Shown here in pieces: positions 1 through 6,238 of a stretch of 11,896 nt of DNA; position 1 is the first letter of the stretch; each line of letters begins with the position of its first letter. The DNA lies in assembly GCA_964354655.1 (NCBI GenBank), contig CAYHAL010000036.1:1-11896 (forward strand), in the 5' to 3' direction. The notes beneath the pieces were generated by a model, which saw only the letters and a program-made list of their open reading frames with translations, was not told where the DNA came from and searched no databases. The translations under genes and the position numbers were made by a program. This stretch comes from E44-bin46 sp964354655 (GTDB lineage: Bacteria; Chloroflexota; Dehalococcoidia; Dehalococcoidales; E44-bin46).

Positions 1-67
1 CGAACTAAGTAAATGACAAATAAAGGTGATAAGAAACCCGAACCAACAATAGACTGATGGTAAGGGA

Positions 68-96
68 TTTAACTTTACGCCATTTTGTGCTAAAAT
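68..96 (+). promoter_or_regulatory. candidate promoter of the apbE-rnf operon
   Basis: A TTTAAC hexamer (68-73) and a TAAAAT -10 (91-96) are separated by 17 bases. A TG one base before the -10 (88-89) makes it an extended -10. The predicted transcription start is near 103, giving a leader of about 100 nt before apbE. The -35 is poor and the -10 good, so the call rests mainly on the extended -10. Nothing coding is supported in 1-67. Confidence 0.5.
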
Positions 97-99
97 AGC

Positions 100-111
100 C
101 ACAGTACTGTG
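100..111. promoter_or_regulatory. 12-bp palindrome over the predicted apbE start site
   Basis: CACAGTACTGTG is a perfect palindrome beginning four bases after the -10 hexamer and covering the predicted transcription start. A repressor dimer bound here would block initiation, so it is a candidate operator for the rnf operon. A perfect 12-bp palindrome is expected about three times by chance in a window this size, so only its position makes it notable. The cognate regulator is unknown. Confidence 0.35.
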
Positions 112-123
112 AAAATAACACAC

Positions 124-166
124 AAGCGTTTATAGCCTTGCCAAAGGGCTATAGGCGCTTTATTTT
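124..166 (+). terminator. intrinsic terminator or attenuator in the apbE leader
   Basis: The arms 124-137 and 147-160 pair over 14 bp, with two G-U wobbles and no mismatch, around a 9-nt loop. TATTTT follows at 161-166. This has the shape of a rho-independent terminator on the + strand. It lies after the candidate promoter and 40 bases before the apbE ATG. It is either the terminator of a gene left of the window or an attenuator in the rnf leader. Confidence 0.6.
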
Positions 167-206
167 GACCGGCATATCCCAGTGAAAGGTTAGGAGGGGA
201 GAAAAT

Positions 207-1214
207 ATGAAGAAGTCTTATAAGATTTTAGCGTGTCTTTTAATCCTCCTCATGGTGGCACTCGGAGCCACCAGTTGTATAACAAAGCCCCTAATGAAGT
301 TCGAGGAGACCCGCGATATGATGGATACCTTCGTCACCATCACTGTTTACTCGGACGAGAAAACTGCTGCTGAAGAGGCAATAGGTGCCGCCTTTGCTCG
401 AATGGAAGAAGTAGTTAAAGCAGCCTCAATATTTGATGAACAAGCCGAGGCGTTCCAACTTAACCGAGATGGGCATCTGGATACAGCCTCTGATGACCTT
501 TTAAAGCTGATAACCCTGTCCATAGATTACGACCAAATGACCGCTGGATGCTTTGATATAACCGTTCAACCACTGTTAGACCTGTGGGAGGGTGGCTTGT
601 GGAAAGAGAGCAAGGAGGTTCAGCAAAGCAGGCTAAACCAGACGATGGCGCTTATCGGCTCAGATAAGATAGCTATTGAGGGTAACCGAATATACTTCAA
701 GGTAGAAGGCATGAAAATCACCCTCGGCGGAATCGCCAAAGGCTATGCGGTAGATGAGGCGCTAGAAGTCCTTAGCAATATGGGCATCAAACACGCCCTG
801 GTGAATGCCGGGGGAGACATAGGCACGCTAGGTTCCAAGCCAAACCAAGAGCCGTGGAACGTTGCCCTGGTTAATCCAGACGATACTAGCCAGTGCCTCG
901 CCAGCTTTAATTTCTCGGATAAAGCAATATGCACATCGGGAAACTATGAAAGATACTTTAACCCAGAGAAGACAGTCGCTCATATAATCGACCCCAAGAC
1001 AGGCTATACCGCCAACAAGTGCATCAGCGTCACCATAATAGCCAAAAACTGCACCCACGCTGACGCCCTAGCCACCGGGGTTTTTGTCATGGGACCTTAT
1101 GACGGCATGAAGTTGGTTGAATCGCTGGATGATGTGGAGTGTCTGATAGTAGATACCAACCGGGTACTACACTACTCCTCTGGACTATCTAACTATCTAA
1201 TTCAAAGGCAATGA
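207..1214 (+). CDS. apbE: ApbE, FAD:protein FMN transferase (lipoprotein)
   Basis: It transfers FMN from FAD to a Thr/Ser of target proteins (EC 2.7.1.180, Mg2+-dependent); the likely targets are RnfG and RnfD, encoded just downstream. The 335 residues match the family length. A hydrophobic signal (residues 7-22) ends in ATS-C24, a lipobox-like site, so the protein is probably lipid-anchored on the outer face of the membrane. Family motifs seen: DMMDTFVTITVY (37-48), GGIAKGYAVDEA (174-185), NAGGDI (200-205), TSGNYERYF (243-251), HIIDPKTG (259-266) and HADALATG (284-291), whose D286 and T290 match the usual metal-site residues. A GGAGG at 193-197 lies 9 bases before the ATG. It is the first gene of the rnf operon, and its stop codon is next to the rnfC ribosome binding site. 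Confidence 0.95.
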   Translation: MKKSYKILACLLILLMVALGATSCITKPLMKFEETRDMMDTFVTITVYSDEKTAAEEAIGAAFARMEEVVKAASIFDEQAEAFQLNRDGHLDTASDDLLKLITLSIDYDQMTAGCFDITVQPLLDLWEGGLWKESKEVQQSRLNQTMALIGSDKIAIEGNRIYFKVEGMKITLGGIAKGYAVDEALEVLSNMGIKHALVNAGGDIGTLGSKPNQEPWNVALVNPDDTSQCLASFNFSDKAICTSGNYERYFNPEKTVAHIIDPKTGYTANKCISVTIIAKNCTHADALATGVFVMGPYDGMKLVESLDDVECLIVDTNRVLHYSSGLSNYLIQRQ

Positions 1215-1218
1215 GGAG
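1213..1218 (+). promoter_or_regulatory. ribosome binding site fixing the TTG start of rnfC
   Basis: GAGGAG overlaps the apbE stop codon (1212-1214) and ends 6 bases before TTG 1225. No ATG or GTG in the rnfC frame lies nearby upstream of the conserved N-terminal region. This supports the TTG start and suggests that rnfC translation is coupled to apbE. Confidence 0.7.
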
Positions 1219-1224
1219 AATACC

Positions 1225-2553
1225 TTGGGTGTAAGGCTTAAAAAGAAGGGCACGCCTTATGGAGTGAAGGTGCCCGAGAACAAGCTTACTGCCAAGAAAC
1301 AGATTGAGCTGGCACCGTTACCAGAAAAGGCAATCATCCCCCTTCACCAGAATATAGGGGCGCCGTGTGAGGCTGTGGTCAAGAAGGGAGATAAAGTGCT
1401 GACCGGCCAGAAGATAGGCGATTCAGACAAGTATGTCAACGCTCCGGTTCACGCCACAATATCTGGTGAAATATCTGGTATCACTATGGTGGTAAATCCG
1501 CCCACTGCCCAGCTAGTAGAAGCCCTGATTGTGACCTCCGACGGGGCAGACGAATGGGTAAAACTTGAACCTCCTAAGAACCCTGAGGACCTTTCGGTAA
1601 AGGAGATTTTAGCCAGGGTAAGAGACGCCGGTTTAGTCGGACTTGGGGGAGCCGCCTTTCCTACCCATGTTAAGCTGTCGCCACCTAAGGACTGCCGGAT
1701 AGATACTGTTATCCTGAACGGCTGCGAGTGCGAGCCCTATATAACCTCAGACCACAGGGTAATGCTTGAGTATGGGGAAAAGGTGCTCTCTGGACTAAAT
1801 ATCATCAAGAAAGTGCTCTCCCCGGATAATACCTATATTGCCATAGAGGATAACAAGGAAGACGCCATAGACCACATGGAAGAGCTGATAGTGGCAATGG
1901 GGCTCAAAGATAATTTTAAGATAGTGCCTTTAAAATCGAAATACCCAATGGGCGCGGAAAAAATTCTAACCAAAATGATATTGGGCAGAGAAGTTCCCAT
2001 TGGCGGGCTGCCACTGCATGTTGGTGTGGTTGTCCACAACGTAAGCACCGCCAAGGCAATTCATGATGCCGTCGTTGAAGGCAAGCCCTTTGTCGAGCGG
2101 GTGGTAACCGTCACCGGTGCGGTTAAGAACCCGAAGAACCTTTTGGTCAGGTTTGGCACCCCGCTAAGGAGCCTAATAGACTACTGCGGGGGGATAGACG
2201 GAGAAGCCAACGAGGTTGTCCTTGGCGGACCGATGATGGGTTTCTCCCAGTTCGACCTTGATTTCCCGCTGATTAAGGGAACGAACGGCATAATCATAAA
2301 GGAAAGCACACCGATAAGAGAACAGGACTGCATAAGCTGTGGCAAGTGCATAGAGGTTTGTCCCATGTATCTTATGCCCACCCTGCTGGCTAAATATGCC
2401 AGGGCTGGCAGGTACAATGAGTGCAAAGAGGGTTATATTGATGACTGCTTTGAGTGCGGAGCTTGCGCCTACACCTGCCCGGCAAATATACCACTAGTGC
2501 AGTACATAAAGGTAGCCAAGAGAGAGCTGGCTAAGAGGGCAGCAAAGAAGTGA
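1225..2553 (+). CDS. rnfC: RnfC, NADH/FMN and iron-sulfur subunit of the Rnf complex
   Basis: This is the peripheral cytoplasmic subunit that exchanges electrons with NAD(H) through FMN and passes them through two [4Fe-4S] clusters. Its 442 residues match the short clostridial form, without the Ala-rich tail of proteobacterial RnfC. Order: an N-terminal RnfC barrel (about 1-115), a complex I 51-kDa-like flavin/nucleotide domain with GLGGAAFPTHVKL (139-151) and NGCECEPY (165-172), a SLBB-like segment (about 285-350), then two cluster motifs, C369/C372/C375/C379 and C408/C411/C414/C418. The usual GGIHPPE-like N-terminal motif appears here as YGVKVPENK, without the His. It starts at TTG with a good ribosome binding site. 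Its end overlaps the rnfD start by 4 bases (GTGA). Confidence 0.96.
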   Translation: MGVRLKKKGTPYGVKVPENKLTAKKQIELAPLPEKAIIPLHQNIGAPCEAVVKKGDKVLTGQKIGDSDKYVNAPVHATISGEISGITMVVNPPTAQLVEALIVTSDGADEWVKLEPPKNPEDLSVKEILARVRDAGLVGLGGAAFPTHVKLSPPKDCRIDTVILNGCECEPYITSDHRVMLEYGEKVLSGLNIIKKVLSPDNTYIAIEDNKEDAIDHMEELIVAMGLKDNFKIVPLKSKYPMGAEKILTKMILGREVPIGGLPLHVGVVVHNVSTAKAIHDAVVEGKPFVERVVTVTGAVKNPKNLLVRFGTPLRSLIDYCGGIDGEANEVVLGGPMMGFSQFDLDFPLIKGTNGIIIKESTPIREQDCISCGKCIEVCPMYLMPTLLAKYARAGRYNECKEGYIDDCFECGACAYTCPANIPLVQYIKVAKRELAKRAAKK

Positions 2554-3503
2554 TACCAGAGAGAAAATTCTTAGTCTCACCCGGTCCGCATCTGTGGAAG
2601 GGGCTTTCGGTAAGCAAGATAATGTATCTTGTGGTGCTTGCCCTCATGTTTCCCGCTGGAGCTGCGATATATTTCTTCGGTTATTATGCGTTATCAGTGT
2701 TGGGTGTGAGCGTGGGGACAGCCGTGCTCACCGAGTATATATGTAAGAGATTACGAAACCAACCCTTCGTCATGGACGGGAGTGCTGTTATTACTGGGAT
2801 TCTTCTTGCCCTAGTCTTACCGCCGACAATAACTTTATGGATGGTGGCGCTTGGTGCTATATTTGCTATTGCCATTGTCAAGGAAGCCTTTGGTGGTCTG
2901 GGGCACAACATATTTAATCCCGCCCTAGGGGCAAGGGCTTTTATGTCAATTAGCTTCCCGGCAGAGATGACGACATGGGTATTGCCGACATACTTTGGCG
3001 CTGATGCTGTAACCTCAGCTACTCCCCTCAGCGACAAGTTTATCTGGCTTGGTGACAAACTATCTTTATATAAGGTAATGTTTATCGGTAATGAAGCCGG
3101 CTCAATAGGTGAGACATCAGCCCTGGCAATACTTATTGGCGGTATTTTCCTCCTGGCAAAAAGAATAATAGACTGGAGGATACCAGCGGTTTACATCGGG
3201 GTAGTCGCCTTAATGGCTTTTGCCTTGGGGCAAGACCCTCTATTTCACATCCTGGCTGGGGGACTTATGCTTGGCGCCTTCTTCATGGCCACCGACTATG
3301 TAACCTCGCCGCTGACCCACCGGGGGAAAATAGTATTTGGTGCGGTGCTGGGGGTATTAACCGTAACGATAAGGCAGTTTGGTGGTATGCCCGAGGGGGT
3401 TTGCTACTCCATCCTCTTCGGGAATGCTATTACCCCCCTTATTGACCGGTATATCAAGATAAGACCGTATGGTCTGGTAAAGAAGGTAAAAAGTGTTAGC
3501 TAG
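2550..3503 (+). CDS. rnfD: RnfD, membrane flavoprotein subunit of the Rnf complex
   Basis: This integral membrane subunit (NqrB/RnfD family, 317 aa) carries FMN linked covalently to a Thr and takes part in ion translocation. The flavin site is D152-A-V-T-S-A-T158-P-L, with T158 the predicted acceptor; the classical Vibrio motif has SGAT, so Gly is Ser here. Other family segments are GHNIFNPALGARAF (118-131), GSIGETSALAILIGG (184-198), MATDYVTSP (246-254) and PEGVCYSILFGNAITP (281-296). Several hydrophobic helices fill about 24-108, 189-203 and 213-295. The GTG start lies inside the GTGA overlap with rnfC, with AAGAGGG upstream, so translation is probably coupled. It overlaps rnfG by 11 bases. 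Confidence 0.96.
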   Translation: MIPERKFLVSPGPHLWKGLSVSKIMYLVVLALMFPAGAAIYFFGYYALSVLGVSVGTAVLTEYICKRLRNQPFVMDGSAVITGILLALVLPPTITLWMVALGAIFAIAIVKEAFGGLGHNIFNPALGARAFMSISFPAEMTTWVLPTYFGADAVTSATPLSDKFIWLGDKLSLYKVMFIGNEAGSIGETSALAILIGGIFLLAKRIIDWRIPAVYIGVVALMAFALGQDPLFHILAGGLMLGAFFMATDYVTSPLTHRGKIVFGAVLGVLTVTIRQFGGMPEGVCYSILFGNAITPLIDRYIKIRPYGLVKKVKSVS

Positions 3504-4041
3504 AACCACTTCAAAAAAAGCCTTCCCCGTAATTATACTTACGGCAATTGTTGCTGTATGTATTACTTTGCTCGCCTATACATACAGCATTACCCGAGAT
3601 AAGATCAAAGCCCAAGAGGAACAGAAAATACAGAATATGCTCTCCGAGCTCTTCCCCGGGATGAGTCGGTATGACTTTAAGAACGACATATATACGATAT
3701 ACTCCAGCGAAGCTAAGGTTGGCTATGCCTTTCTGGCTGGTGGTAAGGGCTACGGAGGTGAGATTAGCATCCTGGTTGGTCTTGAGGATGAGAACACGAT
3801 AAAAGACATCATCATCGTCTCGCAGAGTGAGACCCCGGGACTGGGCACGAGAATAACCGGGAGCTCCTTTACTGATAGATTTATCGGGCTGAGGATTGAG
3901 GATGTGGCGCTAACTGAGGAGGGGGGAAAGGTAGATGCTATAACCGGCTCAACGATAAGTTCTAGGGCGGTTATTAACGCAGTTAGGGAAATGGCTATGG
4001 AAAAGGTTAAATTGCTAAAGGCTAGCCAGGAAGGAGGGTAA
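3493..4041 (+). CDS. rnfG: RnfG, covalent-FMN subunit of the Rnf complex
   Basis: A single N-terminal membrane helix (about 11-31) anchors an extracytoplasmic FMN-binding domain (NqrC/RnfG family, 182 aa). FMN is expected as a phosphodiester on T154 within D148-A-I-T-G-S-T154-I-S-S. The consensus ApbE site is Dxx(S/T)GA(S/T), so the Ala is Ser here. The flanking ETPGLGTRI (113-121) and GKVDAITG (145-152) are typical of the family. The GTG start has AAGGT a few bases upstream and overlaps the end of rnfD by 11 bases. RnfG passes electrons between RnfD and the RnfA/E core. The next gene, rnfE, begins after a 2-base gap. Confidence 0.95.
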   Translation: MLARTTSKKAFPVIILTAIVAVCITLLAYTYSITRDKIKAQEEQKIQNMLSELFPGMSRYDFKNDIYTIYSSEAKVGYAFLAGGKGYGGEISILVGLEDENTIKDIIIVSQSETPGLGTRITGSSFTDRFIGLRIEDVALTEEGGKVDAITGSTISSRAVINAVREMAMEKVKLLKASQEGG

Positions 4042-4043
4042 AG

Positions 4044-4655
4044 ATGAAAGCCTTCGGGAAGGAGTTTTTGAAGGGGCTTATCATCGCTAACCCGGTCTTT
4101 GTAATTGTCCTCGGTCTATGCCCGTTACTCGCCATTAGTACTTCAGTTGACAATGCCCTGGGCATGACCCTGGCACTTCTCATTGTCCTTCTGGGCTCAA
4201 ATGCAATAATTGCCGCGATAAGGAGAATTGTCCCGAACATAGTGAGGATCCCCATATTTATTGTCGTCATCGCTACCATGGTTACCATCGTGAATCTCCT
4301 ATTCCACGCCAATTTTCCAGGTCTATACGAATCCTTGGGGATATATCTCCCCCTCGTCGTGGTAAACTGCATAGTGCTCGGTCGAGCTGAGGCCTTTGCC
4401 CAAAAGAACCCGGTAGTCCTTTCCATTGCTGACGCCCTGGGAATGACCGTTGGCTTTATGTTAGCCCTGCTTATGATATCGTTCTTAAGGCAAGTACTCG
4501 GCACAGGCAGTCTATCGGTATTCGGGTTCCACTTTTTCACCCTGCCCGTTCTAGGGAAACACCCGATAGCAATATTCATACTTCCCTACGGGGCGTTTCT
4601 GGTCATAGCTCTATTGATGGCACTATTCAGACGGACGGGGGTGATGAAAGGGTGA
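4044..4655 (+). CDS. rnfE: RnfE, integral membrane core subunit of the Rnf complex
   Basis: This is one of two homologous six-helix subunits (RnfA/RnfE, NqrD/NqrE family) forming the ion-translocating core; it is 203 aa long. Visible signatures are NPVFVIVLGLCPLLA (16-30) with C26 and GIYLPLVVVNCIVLGRAEAFA (99-119) with C109. In structures of this family such Cys residues, together with those of RnfA, hold an iron-sulfur centre inside the membrane. The GEAFA-like RAEAFA after the Cys distinguishes RnfE from RnfA. A strong GGAGGG at 4033-4038 precedes the ATG. It overlaps rnfA by 4 bases (GTGA). Confidence 0.96.
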   Translation: MKAFGKEFLKGLIIANPVFVIVLGLCPLLAISTSVDNALGMTLALLIVLLGSNAIIAAIRRIVPNIVRIPIFIVVIATMVTIVNLLFHANFPGLYESLGIYLPLVVVNCIVLGRAEAFAQKNPVVLSIADALGMTVGFMLALLMISFLRQVLGTGSLSVFGFHFFTLPVLGKHPIAIFILPYGAFLVIALLMALFRRTGVMKG

Positions 4656-5227
4656 ATGAAATCATCGCCATATTCCTCGGTCTCGTTCTCATCAATAACT
4701 TCCTTCTGGTGAGATTCCTAGGTCTTTGTTCCTTCTTTGGCCTCTCCACGAAACTAAGTAATGCCGTCAGTATGGGGGCAGCGGTCACTTTCGTCATGGT
4801 TCTCGCCTCAATCGCCACCTGGATCATCCGCCAATATATCCTTATTCCTTTCCATATCGAGTATATGAACATCATCATTTACATACTGGTGATAGCTTCG
4901 CTAGTCCAGGTCGTTGAACTGTTCATAAAGAGGACAAATATCAGTCTCTACTTTGCCTTCGGAATCTACCTACCGCTCGTTACCGTTAACTGTGCCGTGC
5001 TCGGTGTCACCTTGATAAACGCCACCGAGAATTATTCCTTCCTTGGGAGCGTCGCTGCTGCTTTCGGAGGTGGCCTAGGCTATACTCTTATCATGGCTAT
5101 AATGTCAGGCATACGGGAGAAACTGGAGCTGGCTAATGCCCCTAAGACAATGAAAGGGTTACCGGTAGTTTTTATTGTTGCCATGCTTCTGGGTCTTGCC
5201 TTCCTTGGATTTGGGGGAATGATATAG
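4652..5227 (+). CDS. rnfA: RnfA, integral membrane core subunit of the Rnf complex
   Basis: This is the partner of RnfE in the membrane core (191 aa, about six helices). It shows NNFLLVRFLGLCSFFGLS (15-32) with C26 and FGIYLPLVTVNCAVLG (103-118) with C114; these Cys residues and those of RnfE are the expected ligands of the intramembrane iron-sulfur centre. The end (163-191) has the usual MKGLPVVFI and GLAFLGFGG pattern. The GTG start is set by the GTGA overlap with rnfE and by alignment of the conserved N-terminus. A 46-base gap, longer than elsewhere in the operon, separates it from rnfB and contains a possible mini-ORF. Confidence 0.95.
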   Translation: MNEIIAIFLGLVLINNFLLVRFLGLCSFFGLSTKLSNAVSMGAAVTFVMVLASIATWIIRQYILIPFHIEYMNIIIYILVIASLVQVVELFIKRTNISLYFAFGIYLPLVTVNCAVLGVTLINATENYSFLGSVAAAFGGGLGYTLIMAIMSGIREKLELANAPKTMKGLPVVFIVAMLLGLAFLGFGGMI

Positions 5228-5229
5228 TG

Positions 5230-5277
5230 ATGACATATGGTAATATATATACAAGCGAAGGGATTGAAGAAATATGA
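5230..5277 (+). CDS. possible 15-codon coupling mini-ORF between rnfA and rnfB
   Basis: ATG 5230 opens MTYGNIYTSEGIEEI and stops at TGA 5275-5277, which overlaps the rnfB ATG (5274-5276) in an ATGA arrangement. GGGGG at 5213-5217 lies 12 bases upstream, a loose ribosome binding site. The peptide has no recognisable function. It could carry ribosomes from rnfA into rnfB, whose own ribosome binding site is weak. It may also be a chance frame, since 15 open codons are common. Confidence 0.25.
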   Translation: MTYGNIYTSEGIEEI

Positions 5278-6116
5278 TTTCAATAGTAGGTATACTGACT
5301 GCCGTAGGCTTAGTCTGCGGGTTAATGATCTACTTTGTCTACATTAAGATCCCACAAAAGGTAAAGGGACTGGAGAAGACGGAGGAGATAAACTCTATCC
5401 TGCCCGGGATAAACTGCGGCGCCTGTGGTCATCCCGGTTGCTTTGGCTACGCTCAGGCGCTGGCGCGCGATGCCGACTTGGTCACTAAGAAGCCGTGCAC
5501 TACAGTGCTACTCGACCCGAAGAGACTAGAGCAGCTAGAAAAGGCCCTAGGTATAACCCTAGATGCGTCAGCGATGCTCAAAAAGGCCCTTTTCCACTGT
5601 AATGGGAACTCAGAGATTATATGCGATTACTCCGGGGTTGACACATGCAAAGCCGCAGCCCAACTCCTCAGCGGGTATAGGAAATGCCCCTACGCTTGCC
5701 TGGGGCTTGGTGACTGCGTGAAGGTTTGCCCTGAGAACGCAATATATATAGACCCTGACAAGAAAGTGGCTATTGTTGATACCGAGAAGTGCACCGGCTG
5801 TGGACTCTGCGTTCCCGAGTGCCCTCAGGACCTCATCGAGCTGGTTCCAGCCAGAACCAAAATCGCCTTTCAGTGTAATTACAAACCGTTAAGGGATGTT
5901 CCAGGGAGGGAGAAGTGTGAATTTGGCTGCACCCACTGCCGAAAGTGCTTCAAGGCTTGTGAATACCAAGCCATAGAGTGGCACAAGGAAAAGGCTCTAC
6001 CTGAATTTAACCAGGAGAAGTGCACCCTTTGCCTTAAATGCATTGAGGTGTGTCCGCAGAATACGCTGGCTGATTTCACCAAGGCAAGAAAAGCGGCAGA
6101 AGCGGTTGCAGCATAA
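5274..6116 (+). CDS. rnfB: RnfB, multi-cluster ferredoxin-accepting subunit of the Rnf complex
   Basis: RnfB takes electrons from reduced ferredoxin and feeds the complex. A membrane helix (2-23) anchors a cytoplasmic part rich in Cys (280 aa). In order: the Fes domain, with C48/C51/C56/C75; a variant ferredoxin motif, C138/C142/C148/C152; a standard one, C173/C176/C179/C183; then two more, C219/C222/C225/C229 and C250/C253/C256/C260. That is space for five [4Fe-4S] clusters, more than the three of proteobacterial RnfB and like the extended forms of anaerobes such as Acetobacterium. Extra Cys at 201 and 215 have no assigned role. Only a weak GAAG-type ribosome binding site precedes the ATG. 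It is the last gene of the operon; no convincing terminator follows. Confidence 0.95.
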   Translation: MISIVGILTAVGLVCGLMIYFVYIKIPQKVKGLEKTEEINSILPGINCGACGHPGCFGYAQALARDADLVTKKPCTTVLLDPKRLEQLEKALGITLDASAMLKKALFHCNGNSEIICDYSGVDTCKAAAQLLSGYRKCPYACLGLGDCVKVCPENAIYIDPDKKVAIVDTEKCTGCGLCVPECPQDLIELVPARTKIAFQCNYKPLRDVPGREKCEFGCTHCRKCFKACEYQAIEWHKEKALPEFNQEKCTLCLKCIEVCPQNTLADFTKARKAAEAVAA

Positions 6117-6174
6117 TGACCTTCCCGTCAAGGGTCAATCTCAGATGAAATATCCCCCTAGGTGATGCGCGATT

Positions 6175-6207
6175 AGATAAACTAATCAAAAGTTGATTAG
6201 TTTATCT
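6175..6207. repeat. perfect 15-bp inverted repeat upstream of rsmD
   Basis: AGATAAACTAATCAA (6175-6189) and its exact complement TTGATTAGTTTATCT (6193-6207) flank a 3-base centre, AAG. A third copy of GATTAG at 6171-6176 can pair instead with CTAATC at 6182-6187, so two exclusive hairpins are possible. No T-run follows on either strand, so it does not look like a terminator. It ends at the T of the extended -10 of the rsmD promoter and fills its -35 region, which suggests an operator. Confidence 0.75.
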
Positions 6208-6215
6208 GGTATAAT
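6207..6215 (+). promoter_or_regulatory. extended -10 promoter of rsmD-coaD
   Basis: TGG-TATAAT is a full-consensus -10 (6210-6215) with the extended TGn element (6207-6209). No good -35 is found at 16-18 bases because that region is occupied by the inverted repeat; TTGATT at 6193 is too close (11 bases). The expected transcription start is near 6222, giving a leader of only about 17 nt before rsmD. Confidence 0.6.
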
Positions 6216-6238
6216 ATAACTAGAGCAGCCAAAAGAGA

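Noticed and set aside
13..57. 14-codon frame near the left edge
   Set aside because: No ribosome binding site and no similarity to anything recognisable; too short to support.
100..111. LexA box at the apbE promoter
   Set aside because: ACAG and CTGT are present but in the opposite order and without the spacing of the known CTGT-N8-ACAG or GAAC-N4-GTTC boxes.
4022..4579. 185-codon open frame on the - strand inside rnfE
   Set aside because: It lies antisense to a conserved membrane gene and its composition is typical of a shadow frame.
5238..5246. TGG-TAATAT as an internal extended -10 promoter for rnfB
   Set aside because: The hexamer matches only four of six consensus positions and no -35 is found; the AT-rich gap makes such a match likely by chance.
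6118..6136. Short hairpin GACCTT...AGGGTC just after rnfB as operon terminator
   Set aside because: The stem is only 6 bp with one wobble and is followed by mixed sequence with no T-run.
6187..6198. FNR/CRP-like site in the rsmD inverted repeat (TTGAT with ATCAA)
   Set aside because: The half-sites are in the reverse order and spacing of the FNR consensus (TTGAT-N4-ATCAA).
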